A DNA stretch of 64,000 nt from Plenodomus lindquistii (lineage: Eukaryota > Ascomycota > Dothideomycetes > Pleosporales > Leptosphaeriaceae), in assembly GCA_025504975.1 (NCBI GenBank), contig JANUWI010000017.1, positions 434,001 to 498,000 of the forward strand. The letters run 5' to 3'. The notes beneath the pieces were generated by a model. That model was not told the origin of the DNA. It saw only the letters and a program-made list of their open reading frames with translations, and ran no database searches. A program made the translations under genes and the position numbers. This document shows positions 23,050 to 34,512 of the stretch, piece by piece. The stretch's first letter is position 1; every line of letters begins with the position of its first letter.

Positions 23050-23604
23050 TCATTGTAAAACCACTACTATTGACTATTGCTACCTTCTATCCGCACTCGA
23101 CGATTAAGAGTGTGCTTAGTGAAGTGATGAAGCCCCTGGTCATTTTATTACATGTAACCACATGGTTAGAAATTGTGAACGTCATACTACTGTGACAAAA
23201 GTGCGTACGAACTCATAATCCCCAATATACAAAGCATTTTCATCTCTATCTTAGTCTGCGTGATCCTGATGTGACTTCCTCGAATGAGTTGTGTGATGGC
23301 AACTCACCTTGCGAGAATTATCGCTCGTATCTTCCAATGCTGGACTTTCACTCGGGCCCTCTCAGTCACCCGCTCCATGAAGTGAGCGACATTGTGCCCT
23401 TACATGCAGCGATAACTTGTCACAGCGCGAGGAATCGCCGATTGTGCAGCCTCAGGGTACGAGTGATACTCGTACATAACATGCGCAACTCCTCTTCCCC
23501 CTCTTCACTGCATGCGCCTTTAGCCATTAAAAGCGACGCAATCTAATGAGCAAAGCAACGGACACCGGATATAAGGGCAACCCCAATACAGGAGACAGAT
23601 AGCC
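23050..23604. other. Intergenic region
   Basis: A 91-codon frame (23271-23546, plus) has no features, and I do not call it. Confidence 0.45.
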
Positions 23605-24054
23605 ATGACTTCAACCAGCCCAGCAAGTCCGCCATCGTCTCATCGGCCGTCGTTTCTGGACGTTCCCTTGACAAATTTCGCAAGCCATCTCCCACCTCGG
23701 CCAAAAGAACTATCTGCTTGGCGCAAGTTGCTACGTAATCAACTATTCCGCACAATAACATGTGTGATATGCTTTGTTGTCATGGCAGTCGGTACTTTCT
23801 TCGGAGCGAGATTCATCGCGAACATCTTAAAGCGTACGTATGATGATCCATCTTCAGCTCAGTCTTCAACGCATACGCTGAGCACTTTGTTTGCCACCGG
23901 ATCTTCCGATTCAACCGCGTTCTCTACGGCCTTTGCGACATTACCGTGGTCGACACTGGTCACAGTTATTACAGGTGTAGCGGACTCTCGACCGACGGCA
24001 ATACCTACACTGATCAAGTGTCAGGTCGATGAGAATGGTGTGCCTCAATGCTGA
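23605..24054 (+). CDS. Small single-pass membrane protein, unknown function
   Basis: Single-exon frame of 149 residues starting MTSTSPASPPSSHRPSF. A polar Pro/Ser-rich N-terminus is followed by a basic patch (WRKLLRNQLFR) and a hydrophobic helix at about residues 50-72 (CVICFVVMAVGTFFGARFI). A Ser/Thr-rich segment then ends in CQVDENGVPQC, with two Cys that could pair. The positive patch before the helix suggests a cytoplasmic N-terminus. It shares architecture with the preceding gene and may be part of a local family. No known domain is recognised. Confidence 0.55.
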   Translation: MTSTSPASPPSSHRPSFLDVPLTNFASHLPPRPKELSAWRKLLRNQLFRTITCVICFVVMAVGTFFGARFIANILKRTYDDPSSAQSSTHTLSTLFATGSSDSTAFSTAFATLPWSTLVTVITGVADSRPTAIPTLIKCQVDENGVPQC

Positions 24055-24747
24055 GCCGTAACATACCGTGTCCGTGCGTTAGAATTGGGCGTTTGGGTTT
24101 GGTTAGCAATGAATACAGTGAAGTACAAGATTCTATTTCCCCGTCTTCAATACATCATGCTTGCTGTGAATGATGAAGTTAGTGTCCTAAGTCAATGACG
24201 TAGGTGCTGATTGGAAATTAGCTCCTTGGCAACAGCGCTCTCACTGGCGAAAAGCTCTCACTTACCATACTCTACTCACGCGCTTGGATAGTGCGTCAAT
24301 CATGTGATTTGCCACAAATTGGACCGAGCGTTATCGTAAGAAAATAGCTGAGGTGTTTGTATCTTGACTACCATGAACAAGCTTGCGCGGAGCTGAAAAC
24401 TCTAGTCGTACGTGGCTAGGCCTAGATCTACCTATATCTCTTTTTTATAATAAAATCTGATGGGGTTCATGTGCTGCAGTACTCTGTATAAAGTGTCGTG
24501 TAGGAGAACAAGGTTAGTCGTGCCAAACGTAGGCACGTGATTGACGCACTTCCCGAGCGCACGAGTAACAGCCTGGTTGACGTCCGTGTACTTACCCAAT
24601 GCGACTCTCTCGCCTTAGTGTGATCAATGCATTCCTACATGATATAGCCGCATTCTATCCGGAAGACGTCCAAGCCGTTCCCGCAGCCACACCGACGGGT
24701 CCATCGCATGGCCGAGATATCGTTCATCTCTCCCTACCCACGGCTTT
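24055..24747. other. Intergenic region, left approach to the AT island
   Basis: A 50-codon frame at 24599-24751 (plus, starting MRLSRLSVINAFLHDIAAF) is too short to support. Nothing else is recognised. Confidence 0.4.
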
Positions 24748-25114
24748 CTAATTATGGAGCTCTAAATGAGCTTCTGCCAAAAATAGCTCGAATACATCCT
24801 GTTTCCGATGCCAAACACCACGTACCGTGATGATCATCACCAATGGTGTAATCACAACAGCCGACACGTACTCTTCGAAACTAACCCGCATGATAAAACA
24901 CCGCACATAGTGCATCTTGCAAACTGACAATCTTATCATTTCCTTGGTGCATTGCATACCGGAGAAATCGTGCTCTGGCGGCAATATCCCCCTTCGTAGA
25001 TGTCGCCGTGGCCATTTCTTTGTTCTCTCGGCTCAATACCTCATCGTCGGCCCACATGCCAGATCGAAACCTCAACCGAGCGATATCCCCAGGTTCCCAG
25101 GTCGCCGAAGTCAA
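24748..25114 (-). pseudogene. Possible gene remnant beside the inverted-repeat element
   Basis: On the minus strand a coding-like stretch (GMWADDEVLSRENKEM...FLRYAMHQGNDKIVSLQDAL) runs from about 25114 to 24881. A second frame, offset by one base, continues with VSFEEYVSAVVITPL...FELFLAEAHLELHN to a stop at 24748. Either a frameshift or an unrecognised intron joins them. No good ATG starts the upstream part. The sequence just upstream of it is the terminal inverted repeat at 25146, so the 5' end may have been cut off by that insertion. No family is recognised. Confidence 0.3.
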
Positions 25115-25145
25115 GTCGACTTACCCATGTGCAGTTGTACATGTA

Positions 25146-25177
25146 CTATGGTGTACCGCAAAAGTACTCCATGTGGG
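25146..25177 (+). repeat. Left terminal inverted repeat
   Basis: Begins ctatggtgtaccgcaaaagt. The inner 23 bases (25155-25177) are a perfect reverse complement of 34007-34029. It is preceded by TA. Confidence 0.8.
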
Positions 25178-25514
25178 TCTATTTTCTTAGCCCAGTAACA
25201 AGCTATACCAACTTTAGATGAAACAGTATTATATACATTTCTCGAGCCTTCTGCCAAGCCTAGTACTTTGTGTAGCCCCTTTAGGCATTAATTACTACCT
25301 AGCACCTCGCGCTTATACTGTTTACTATAAACTTAAAATTTTAGAAAATAATAGTATTCTAGGCTGCCTGCACTTAAGCCTTTAGTTAATTATAGAAATA
25401 TTACTTTTTATATAGTAGATCTAGATAATTAGCCTCTAGCTAATCTTTTATCTAATTCTATATAAACTTAATAGGGTTAAGATTAGAACTATAAGCTAGC
25501 TAGAAGATAGAATA

Positions 25515-25571
25515 AATACCTCTATTTTTTAGCTTTTTAATAACTTTTTAGGCAGAGTAAATAGAGGTATT
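25515..25571. repeat. Short inverted repeat (hairpin) in AT-rich DNA
   Basis: Arms of 13 bases (aatacctctattt at 25515-25527; aaatagaggtatt at 25559-25571) are separated by 31 bases. It lies outside the LTR element, in the remnant of the host element. It may be left over from a subterminal repeat. Confidence 0.5.
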
Positions 25572-25630
25572 ATTCTATATAAATAGCTGTTCTAGCTTTA
25601 TCCTTATCTATTTTTAGATAAATAGAATAA

Positions 25631-26046
25631 TATAACAGTTTAAAAATATAAAGTACTAAAAGACGTCTAAATTAGTTTAAAAGTATATAGAAGTACACGT
25701 AGATTAAAACACTAAATAAATTATATTTTTATAGACTTTATATAAAAAAATAAAAAAATTATATTTTTATAGTTCTATTAAAAAAGTAAGCTATATAGAG
25801 TAGAATTTAGTAGTAGTTCTAGACTTTTATAAAGTTTTTTTTTTTCTCTACTATATTAGTACGTAGGTAATAGTAGAGTAGAGATTTTTATAAAATCTAG
25901 ACTAGGTATAGTATAGAGGTAGTTTAAATAAAAGTTAATATAGTTTTCTAATTTTAATAAATTTATATAGAGAAAAATAAAAGTAGTTTATAAAAAGGCT
26001 TTTATAGCTAAAAGTTATTATTATAATAAAATATAGCTTTATTATA
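25631..26046 (-). repeat. LTR, 3' copy of the minus-strand element
   Basis: 416 nt, starting tataacagtttaaaaatata on the plus strand. It aligns end to end with 32709-33123; the differences I noticed are nearly all C/T or G/A transitions. Confidence 0.9.
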
Positions 26047-26062
26047 TTACTCTCTACTTTAA
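26047..26062 (-). other. Probable polypurine tract
   Basis: On the minus strand this reads as a purine-rich run (AAAGTAGAGAGTAA) immediately before the 3' LTR, the position of the plus-strand primer in LTR elements. It independently supports minus-strand orientation. Confidence 0.6.
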
Positions 26063-29000
26063 ATTAGATAGTTTTATATTTAAGTATTTTCTATATAACC
26101 TCTATATAGAGTCTATTCTAGAATTATTATTTTATAAAAGTAAATATAACTTTTTATTTACTATTTATTAATAATTATTATAATAACTACTAAATCTAGT
26201 AGTTACTCTAGTAGAATATAATAATTTTTTAAATATTATAATTTTTTTTTTATTTTTTATACTTTATATCTCTATTATACGTACTCTATTACTATTTATT
26301 ATTACTTTTAATACTAATACTAAATAGCTTTTATAAAAATACTTATTTCTATACTTTTAGGTATATATTTTTTAGTTTATTAAATTTTTTATTTACACTT
26401 TATTTAGATTTAGTTTTATAATAAATTTAACTTTATATATTTATTTAAATTAGTAAGTTTAAAAAAGTATATTTATTATATATTTTTAAATAAAAAATAT
26501 AAACTAGTAAATAACTATTATTTTCTACTAGTTAAAAACTTTTTCTAATTTTTTTAAGTACCTATGTATATAGAACTAGAATATAACTAAATTATAGTAG
26601 TGTTTTATAATTTTAAAAGCTTTACTACGCAGGCTATACTAGCTAATAAAAATAAAATAAAAAAGTTTAAAACTAAACTAGTAAATATAAAAGCTATAGC
26701 TAGTTTAGCTATAAAAATATTAGTTTTTATAGTATAAATAGTAACTATATAAATTACTAGTTTTAGTATAACTAATATAATACTAGTAAACTACTATATA
26801 TAATAAAAAAAGCTTTAAAATCTATATAAAAAATTTTTAGATTTATACTAGAAAATATAGCTTTTCTAGAAAAATATAGTAGCTTTAGCTACTACTTTTT
26901 CTAAAAAAACTCTAGATTTTTCTAGTAGTAAAAAAAAATGTAGGCCTATTTATAGGCTTAATAAAAAGTTTTTAAAGTATAAAAGCGCTAAAAACTTTAA
27001 ATTAAATAAAATATATAATACTTTTAATAGTAAAATAGAAGTTAAAAAGTTATAGTAGTAGATAGATAGGTTTTAAAAAGCTTTTATATTTATCTATAAT
27101 AGTTAGTTTACTAGGCTAAAAGTTTTATTAATAAAAGCTATATACTAATTTTATATATTAGCTATAATTTTTATATATTAATAATAAAAAAACTATTAAA
27201 TTTATAAAATATAATTATTTACTAACTATAATATATTTTTTACTTTTTTTTTTATATCTAAAGCTATCTATATAGTACCTAGAGAGGTTCTAGATAATTA
27301 AAATACTTCTAGTAGAAATTTTATAGTTTATAAAAAAAACTTATAAAGTTAGAAGCTAGATACTAGATTAAATCTAGATTATAATCTATCTAGCTAGCTC
27401 TATATTTTAGCTTATTTTAAATAAATTTACTAGTAAAAATTTTTTTAACTTTTTACTTTTTTACACTTTAGATAAAAGTAGCTAGGAGCTTTAAAGCCTT
27501 TTATTCTAGTAAAAGGTTATTAAAATTTTTATAGAGAATATTAAATATAAACACGTTATATATTTTAAAGCCTAAAAAAAGTTTAAATTTATAAAAATAT
27601 CTAATTTATTTAAAAACTTTAAAAGGACTTTTCTATAGTTTAGATAACTTTTAGCTAGATTTTATAGTTACTAGATTAGTAGTAGAGAGATAGATTTTAT
27701 TTCTAATTTTCTAGTTAATAGAATATTAGTAGGTATTAATAGTAGAATATATTTAGTTTTATACTTTTTCTATATTCTTTTTAGTTTATTTTTAAACATT
27801 ATATATTTAAATAGCTAGATTATAAACTTTTTAGTAGTTAAATTTTTTAATAGAATTAGCTACTTTTAAATAGTGCTAGTTCTAGCTTTATTAGAGTTTA
27901 AAACTATATAAAAGCTAGTATAAAGCTATTTCTATTAATATATATAGAAATATTATCTAAGTTTAGTCTATAAATAGAAAAAGTTTACTTTAATTATTCT
28001 AGTAGTATATTATAAATAGCTATAGGCGTTAGTTAATATATTTATTTATAATTTTAGTTTAGCTATTAGTTTATTTATAATAAATAGTAAAAAGTTATAT
28101 TTTAATACCTATAATCTAGTAAAATTTAGACTAGAATTAGAAAATAAACTAGACTCTATAGTTAAAAATAATATTTTTAGAAATATATCTAAACTAATAT
28201 ACTTATTATATAAATAGTTAAATAAAGTTTTAAACGTTTATTATTTTATAGTATAGTATTATAATTATTTATTTAAAAAGTTAATTAATAATTACTAGAA
28301 TCTAATTATAGCTATATTAGTTTTTAGAGAAAAATTTAAAGTCTATTATAAAATATTATATAGGTTTCTTTAGAATTAGTAAAAAATAAAAAAACTTTAA
28401 ATTTAGATTTATTTTAGATAGAATTTTTAGTAGGTAACGCAGTTACGCACGTACTATTTATAAATAGCTTCTATTTTTTTTAGTAGTATTATTATATAAA
28501 TAACTAGTAAGTTTTTATAGTACTAAAATAAGCTATTAATACTTAATTATATACTTTTTTAATAAATTATATATAAAATAGTAAATTTAGAGAAATATAA
28601 AAGTAGTTACTATAAAAAAAAGTCTATTATCTATTTAATACTAAAAAAGTAGTAAAAAGCGTTTTTTTTTTAAAAAACTATTAGTTTTTTTTAATAGGGC
28701 TTCTATTAGCTCTAAAAAATCTAGTAATATTATTAGAGTTAGTTAGAAAAAAGTAATAGTTATTTATAAAAAGAACTCTAGATATTACTTTACTAGTTTA
28801 GAGTTAATATAGCTATATAGCCTAGCTAGGTTAAAAAAAACTAAAAAATAATTATTTTATTAGGCTACTTTAAAATCTTTTATATTTTATATTTATTAAC
28901 TAAAAATATCTACGCGTTTATTACTTTTACCTAAAGTATATTTAATTTAGAAGTTAAAAAAGGCTATAAATTTAGTCTAGTTAGCTTATTATTAATTTAG

Positions 29001-29666
29001 AATTTTTATATTTATAAAGTACTTTAAAAATTAATAATTAGTATATATTTAGATTTAGTACTAAACTAAAATTAGTTTAGCTTTCTATTTTTTAAAAGTA
29101 GTAATAATAGTAAATAGTTTTTTATTATATATTTTCTAATTAAGCTCTACTCTAGTAAGTATTTTACTATAGAAAGCTATAGAGTACTATTTACTATTTA
29201 GGTATTTTTAAAATATAATTCTAGCTACTACTCTATCTAAAGTATTAGTTTTAAATTTTATATTATAATTAGAATTAAAGTAGTATAGAACTAGAATTAC
29301 TAGAAGCAAAAACTTTAGTTTTTTAAAGCTATTTTAATAATCTTTAGTCTATATAAATAGAGTTAAAAAACTTAATAAAGCTATTATTAGCTTAGCTATT
29401 TATAAAAATTTAGAAATAAATTATTTATAGAATCTAGTAAACTCTAGAAAAAATTTAATATCTATTATAGTAGTAGATTAGACCTAGTTATAGAGTATTT
29501 CTATTTTTTCTAGATCTACCTCTATTTTTTTATTAGTTAGAATATATTCTAAATACTTAGTTTAAATAATATAGAATTTACTTTTTTTAATTACTACTTA
29601 TAGTCCTGCTTTTTATAGTCTTTCTAGAATTAGTTTAATATATTATTAGTAGCTCTAGACGTTTTT

Positions 29667-29891
29667 AAAGTAAATAAAAATATTATCTAAGTAGGTAATA
29701 TAGAAATTATCTAAATAATCTATAAATATATTATTTATATACTTTTAATAGATAAAAAGGCTATTATAAAGACTAAAAAAAAGTACTTTATATTTATATA
29801 ATCTATAGCAGGTATAGAAAGTAGTATATTTTTTAAACTCTAGATCTATATAGATTTTATTAAAAGCTGCTTAAATATTAAACTTAGTAAA
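29667..29891 (-). pseudogene. Reverse transcriptase remnant (Ty3/gypsy type)
   Basis: Reading the minus strand, 29835-29891 gives FTKFNI*AAFNKIYI, the decayed form of the FTKLDI-x-AAFN-x-IRI motif. Next comes a decayed PFGLCNAPATFQ motif (FFSLYNS, with the Gln codon now TAG). Then 29667-29693 gives YLDNIFIY, from the YLDDILIY catalytic motif with the second Asp codon changed to Asn. All changes from consensus fit C-to-T or G-to-A. The key Asp is lost and stops are present, so no enzyme can be made. Confidence 0.85.
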
Positions 29892-32708
29892 AATTTTAGC
29901 TTTATTTAGATAAATTAGTAAATTATCTATTTTTAGAATTAGATAGACGTTTTTTTAAGTAAGCTAGTTAAACTTTTAATAGTTAATATAGATATAAAGT
30001 AATTTATTAGATTTATAAATATAGAGAATAGAGAAAGTAAAAAGGCTATAGCTAGTCTCTATAAATTCTTTTTATAAATTTTTCTAGACGTATTTTTTAA
30101 TAGCTTCTAAATTTTTAATATTTTATTTATATAAAGGGCTAAAGTTATTAGATAAAAGTTTATTTAGAATAATTTTATAATTATATAGTTAGTATTCTAG
30201 TAGTTTCTCTACTACTAATAAACTAAATATATTCTAATACTACTAGTAGCAGAAAGAAAGTTAGTTCTAGATTAAATAGTTATTTTTTTAAATATTCTTT
30301 CTATTATAGTTTTTAAAGATCTAGTTAATTTTATATAGACTAGTAGTAAAAAACTTATTTTTTTTTATATTAAAATAGAAAGTATTAGTAGAAATAATAG
30401 CAATTTAGAGACTAGAAAAAGTTTTAAAAGGTTTTTAAAGTAGATCTAGTTTTTAGATCTGTAGAAAGATATTCTAGTATTATAAAGCTTTAAAAATTCT
30501 ATAAATATAATTAATTAAAAGGTATAGGCTACTAGTTTTCTAATATAACTTTTTTTTCTATAAAGCGTTTTATTTTTTAATATTAAAAGTAATATGCTTT
30601 TTTAGTATTCTTTAATAAAGTTATATAAAAATTAAAAAAGTAAAAATATAGATTTTAAAGTAAATAGCTAGCTACTATAACTAGAACCTATTTATATTTA
30701 GTAAAATTTTAAACTTTTTTAACTATTATATTCTAATAATTATATTCTAAGCTTCTAGATTAAATATAATAAATAAATAGTTTAGAATTTTTTATCTATC
30801 TATAATTATATAGAGATAGATATATTTTATAACTAGTAAAGAGATTTAGTCTTTAAACCCTCTAACTATTACTAGATAGGGTAGTTTTTAGACCTTAGTT
30901 TAAAATAAAAAAAAATAAAAAAAAAATAATATATAAATTTAAAAAAAAATATATTTAGGCGCTAGTATTAATAAATAATAGTAGTTTTATACCTACGCCT
31001 AGGTTATATAAAATAGTAGATATAAAAAAATAGAAACTTTAAAATAGTTTTAAAAAATTAAAGTTTAATAAATTATATTTTTAATTTAATTCTAAATAGC
31101 GTAATGCTTTTAAAACTACTTATTTTCTATTTAATTTTTTTTTAGGTCTAGTACTTTAGTAGCGTTATAATATTAGTTAAAATAATTTTTAATTATAATT
31201 TCTTTTATTTATAGTAATAGATATTTATTAGCGTAGTATTCTAGTTTACTATAGTTATAGTAGTTACCTAGTACCTTTTTAGAAGCTAAAGTAGCTATTA
31301 CTTGCTATAGAGGTACTATAGTAGATTATAAAAAAGTTTAGAGAGCTATATATAGTACTATAGTCTCTAAAGTCTCTTTTTAAAAAGTATTTAAACTAGA
31401 TTATACTATAGTCTAGGTTTAGAACTTAGTAGTACTATTATAAAAAAAGTTCTAATAATATATATTTTTTAAGTAGGTTTTTTTTTTATATTAAAAGTAG
31501 TAAAGTACTCTATTATATCTAGAAAAAAGTTATTCTAAGTATATTTAAACTTTTAACTAGAAATATATAGGCTAGAAATTATTTTTATTTATATATAGTA
31601 AATCTATTCTATATATAGTACGCGTTTTTTTATAGTATAGCTTAAAAAATAAACTTTAAAAAAAAAAAAGTTTTATTTTTTTTTATATATAGTTAGTTAA
31701 AAGTATTACGTATTTTAGCCTATTTATTATCTATAATAAAGTATCTATTAAACGTAGCTATTATAACTTCTATAAAAAAAAAGTAGTTAGTTTTATTATT
31801 AGATAAGTATTAGAGCTTAAAATACTTTTTAGCTAGACTAGAAGTACTACTCTAGACTAGTACTATATAAGCACGTTTAGAATAGTAGTAGTTACTATTA
31901 ATTTTAAATTAATCTAGTATTAAAACTTTTTATTATCTATAAATAGAGTCCTTTCTATCTAATAGTTTAAAAATAGAAAAGGTACGCTCTAATAAACGTA
32001 GCTTTTTAAAAATATAAAAAAAGGCTTTAGAAAGTAATCTAGTTAACTAGTAATATTAATAAATTTAAAAGTTTTTAGTAGAGAATAGAGGTAAATCTAA
32101 AAATAAAGTTAAATAAAGTTTTTTTTTTAATAGATTTTATTTTAGCCTATAGAGCTACTAATTTAGCGTGTAGCTAGGCTATTATTTCTATAGTATTATT
32201 AAAAATTATAGTTAGTAGATTTCTAGGTTCTATTAAAATAGGTCTAGCTTCTATCTAATTTTAATTATTTTCTAATTAGCTAGTATTAGCTATTTTCTAT
32301 ATTTTAAATATTTAATAAATTTATAGGCTTTCTATAAAAGCTAGTTATTTTCTTTTATTTTTTAAAAAGTAAAATTTATTATTTATTAATAGAGATAAAT
32401 ATTAGCTTTACCTCTAATTCTATTAAATTATTAGTAGTTTTTAAATCTCTACTTTAGCGCTATCTAATATAACTTTTTTAAAAATAATCTAAGCTAGTAA
32501 TACTATAGAAGTCTAAATCTATAGACTTTAGTTAACTAGAGATTTTTAAAATTTAGTTTTAGAATTATTAATAGATTTATTAGCGTTAATTAGAGCTAGA
32601 ACTAGAGAGGTTTTAGAAGCTAGTTAACTAAAAAATTTAAATAATTTTTTTAAATAAATTAGTAATATTATATAGGCTATTACTAGTAAAAAAATAATTT
32701 TTTTATAA

Positions 32709-33123
32709 TATAATAGTTTAAAAATATAAAGTACTAAAAAGTGTTTAAATTAGCTTAAAAATATATAGAAATACGCGTAGATTAAAATACTAAATAAATT
32801 ATATTTTTATAAACTTTATATAAAAAAATAAAAAAATTATACTTTTATAGTTTTATTAAAAAAGTAAGCTATATAGAGTAGAATTTAGTAATAGTTCTAG
32901 GTTTTTATAAAGTTTTTTTTTTCTTTACTATATTAGCACGTAGGTAATAGTAAAGTAGAGATTTTTATAGAATCTAGACTAGATATAGTATAGAGGTAGT
33001 TTAGGTAGAGGTTAGTATAGTTTTCTATTTTTAATAAACTTATATAGAGAAAAATAGAGATAGCTTATAAAGAGGCTTCTATAGCTAAAGGTTATTATTA
33101 TAATAGAATATAGCTTTATTATA
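32709..33123 (-). repeat. LTR, 5' copy of the minus-strand element
   Basis: 415 nt, matching 25631-26046. It is followed at 33124 by AATAA, the same five bases that precede the other LTR. Confidence 0.9.
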
Positions 33124-33828
33124 AATAATTCTCTAGCTGTACCTCTATATATTTATTATGCCCTAGTTTTTTTTCTAGAAAAAGTAAAAACCTTTTTTAC
33201 TCTCTAAAAAGCAAGTCTAGAATATCTAGCTTTTTTTTTTATAACTTTATCTACTAAATAGGTGTTATTAAAAGCCTTTTTTTTTTCTAGGTAATCTATA
33301 CTTTCTAGTACTAGCTACTAGTTACCTAAGTTTTATTAGACTAGAGCACGCTGTACTACTACTTATAGGTCTAGTTTATATACTTTTTAGCTTAATAAAA
33401 CTAGGCTTTTTTATTTACTAGAGTAAAAAGTAGTTTAGTAAAAGCTACTCTCTATAAAAAGCCTGCCTAGTAAAAGGCGTAGCTAATAGACTACACGTTT
33501 ACTCTCTATTTACTAAAATAAAAAGTAAAAGCAGCGTAGCTTATCTACTAAATCCTTTAGCTCTAATAAATAAAAAAAATTAAAGTCTTTATCTACTCTA
33601 GAGAGAGTAGAGCTAGTCTACTAAAGCGCTTCTAAAAAGTAGCTAGTATAGTAAGTAAATACTAAATTTAATTAATACTATACTCTATATACTTAGCTAT
33701 AAACTTATATATATAGCCTACGTTCTATAGTACTCTAATAATAAGCTGTTTATCGCGTGTAAAATATTAGTAAAGTGCGCGTTTGCGTTATAATAAAGAA
33801 AGCGGCATTTTAAAATAGGATAAAATGA

Positions 33829-33855
33829 GGTGGTTAAGGTGGTTAAGGTAGTTAA
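33829..33855 (+). repeat. Three 9-bp tandem units
   Basis: ggtggttaa, ggtggttaa and ggtagttaa lie at the point where AT-rich sequence gives way to normal base composition, inside the right end of the TIR element. Confidence 0.7.
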
Positions 33856-34006
33856 AGTAAAGAATAACTGCTAGCAGTGCCAGGCAGAGAGCCCAGCATT
33901 TATGGCTCAGGGGGCGCATATTTTACCATACAAATACTAAGGATTTGCATGTAATATATGAGACTACAGTGCTTTCAATCTCCGGGTGCACGGTGCGGCT
34001 CGGCCC

Positions 34007-34038
34007 CCCACATGGAGTACTTTTGCGGTCTACCACAG
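34007..34038 (-). repeat. Right terminal inverted repeat
   Basis: Read on the minus strand it begins ctgtggtagaccgcaaaagt. It differs from the left copy at three of 32 positions and is followed on the plus strand by TA (34039-34040). Confidence 0.8.
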
Positions 34039-34040
34039 TA

Positions 34041-34512
34041 TGTTCGCCTTACAATCGGTCAGCGCTAAAACACGTGGATTCTATGGCCTCGCCACGTAGG
34101 CGAAATGGCTAGACCCATTGTGCAGGCGATACGAGGGAAGGATCGTCAGCTGACAGACTCGCGTACGCCTATCACTGGACATGCTATACTACATCTGTCG
34201 ACCCTGACGGATTCCTGATTCATATACCTTGGTCCGCTTTACTTCATCTTTGCCAAATAGGTACGGTTGCAGCTGTTTACCATCTATAATGTCCAGTGTC
34301 AGCACTGTGCTCTAAGAGAGTGATGCTCTAGGTAAGCTTTCCACTTTGCCCGGCGACGTTACTACGTCTCTGCAGGCTCTTGATGTACATGGGTGTTGGG
34401 TTGGATAAGTCCAGCAGATTGTACTTAAGCTCTGGTCCTCTCCTACGATAATGTCAGCGCCGAGAATCTCCTCATATCTGTATTGGAGTCTACTACCAGT
34501 TGCTGTCTCACA
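34041..34512. other. Intergenic region between island and P450
   Basis: Base composition is normal. It presumably contains the P450 promoter. No gene is seen. Confidence 0.5.

Larger units (their letters stand above)
25631..33123 (-). mobile_element. RIP-degraded Ty3/gypsy-type LTR retrotransposon
   Basis: A 7.5-kb element on the minus strand, bounded by two direct LTR copies (25631-26046 and 32709-33123). The 5-bp AATAA on each side (25626-25630 and 33124-33128) is an exact target duplication. The LTR ends read TA...TA where TG...CA is expected, as C-to-T decay predicts. A purine-rich tract on the minus strand sits directly before the lower-coordinate LTR. Reverse-transcriptase motifs are readable on the minus strand at 29667-29891. 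Their place about 3.4 kb from the 5' LTR, with about 3.6 kb beyond them for RNase H and integrase, fits Ty3/gypsy order rather than Ty1/copia. No frame is open, so the element is inactive. Confidence 0.9.
25146..34038. mobile_element. TIR-bounded DNA element, interrupted by an LTR retrotransposon
   Basis: The outer boundaries are two 32-bp inverted repeats (25146-25177 and 34007-34038) that match at 29 of 32 positions, and TA dinucleotides lie directly outside both (25144-25145 and 34039-34040). TA duplication is the rule for Tc1/mariner/pogo-type elements. Subtracting the LTR element inserted inside (25631-33123) leaves about 1.4 kb, the size range of such transposons. No transposase is readable; most of the remaining interior is RIP-decayed. 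Class assignment rests only on ends and size. Confidence 0.6.

Noticed and set aside
25220..33790. AT-rich block as a centromere or replication origin
   Set aside because: The LTRs, target duplication and RT motifs explain it as a RIP-decayed retrotransposon; nothing points to centromere-specific structure.
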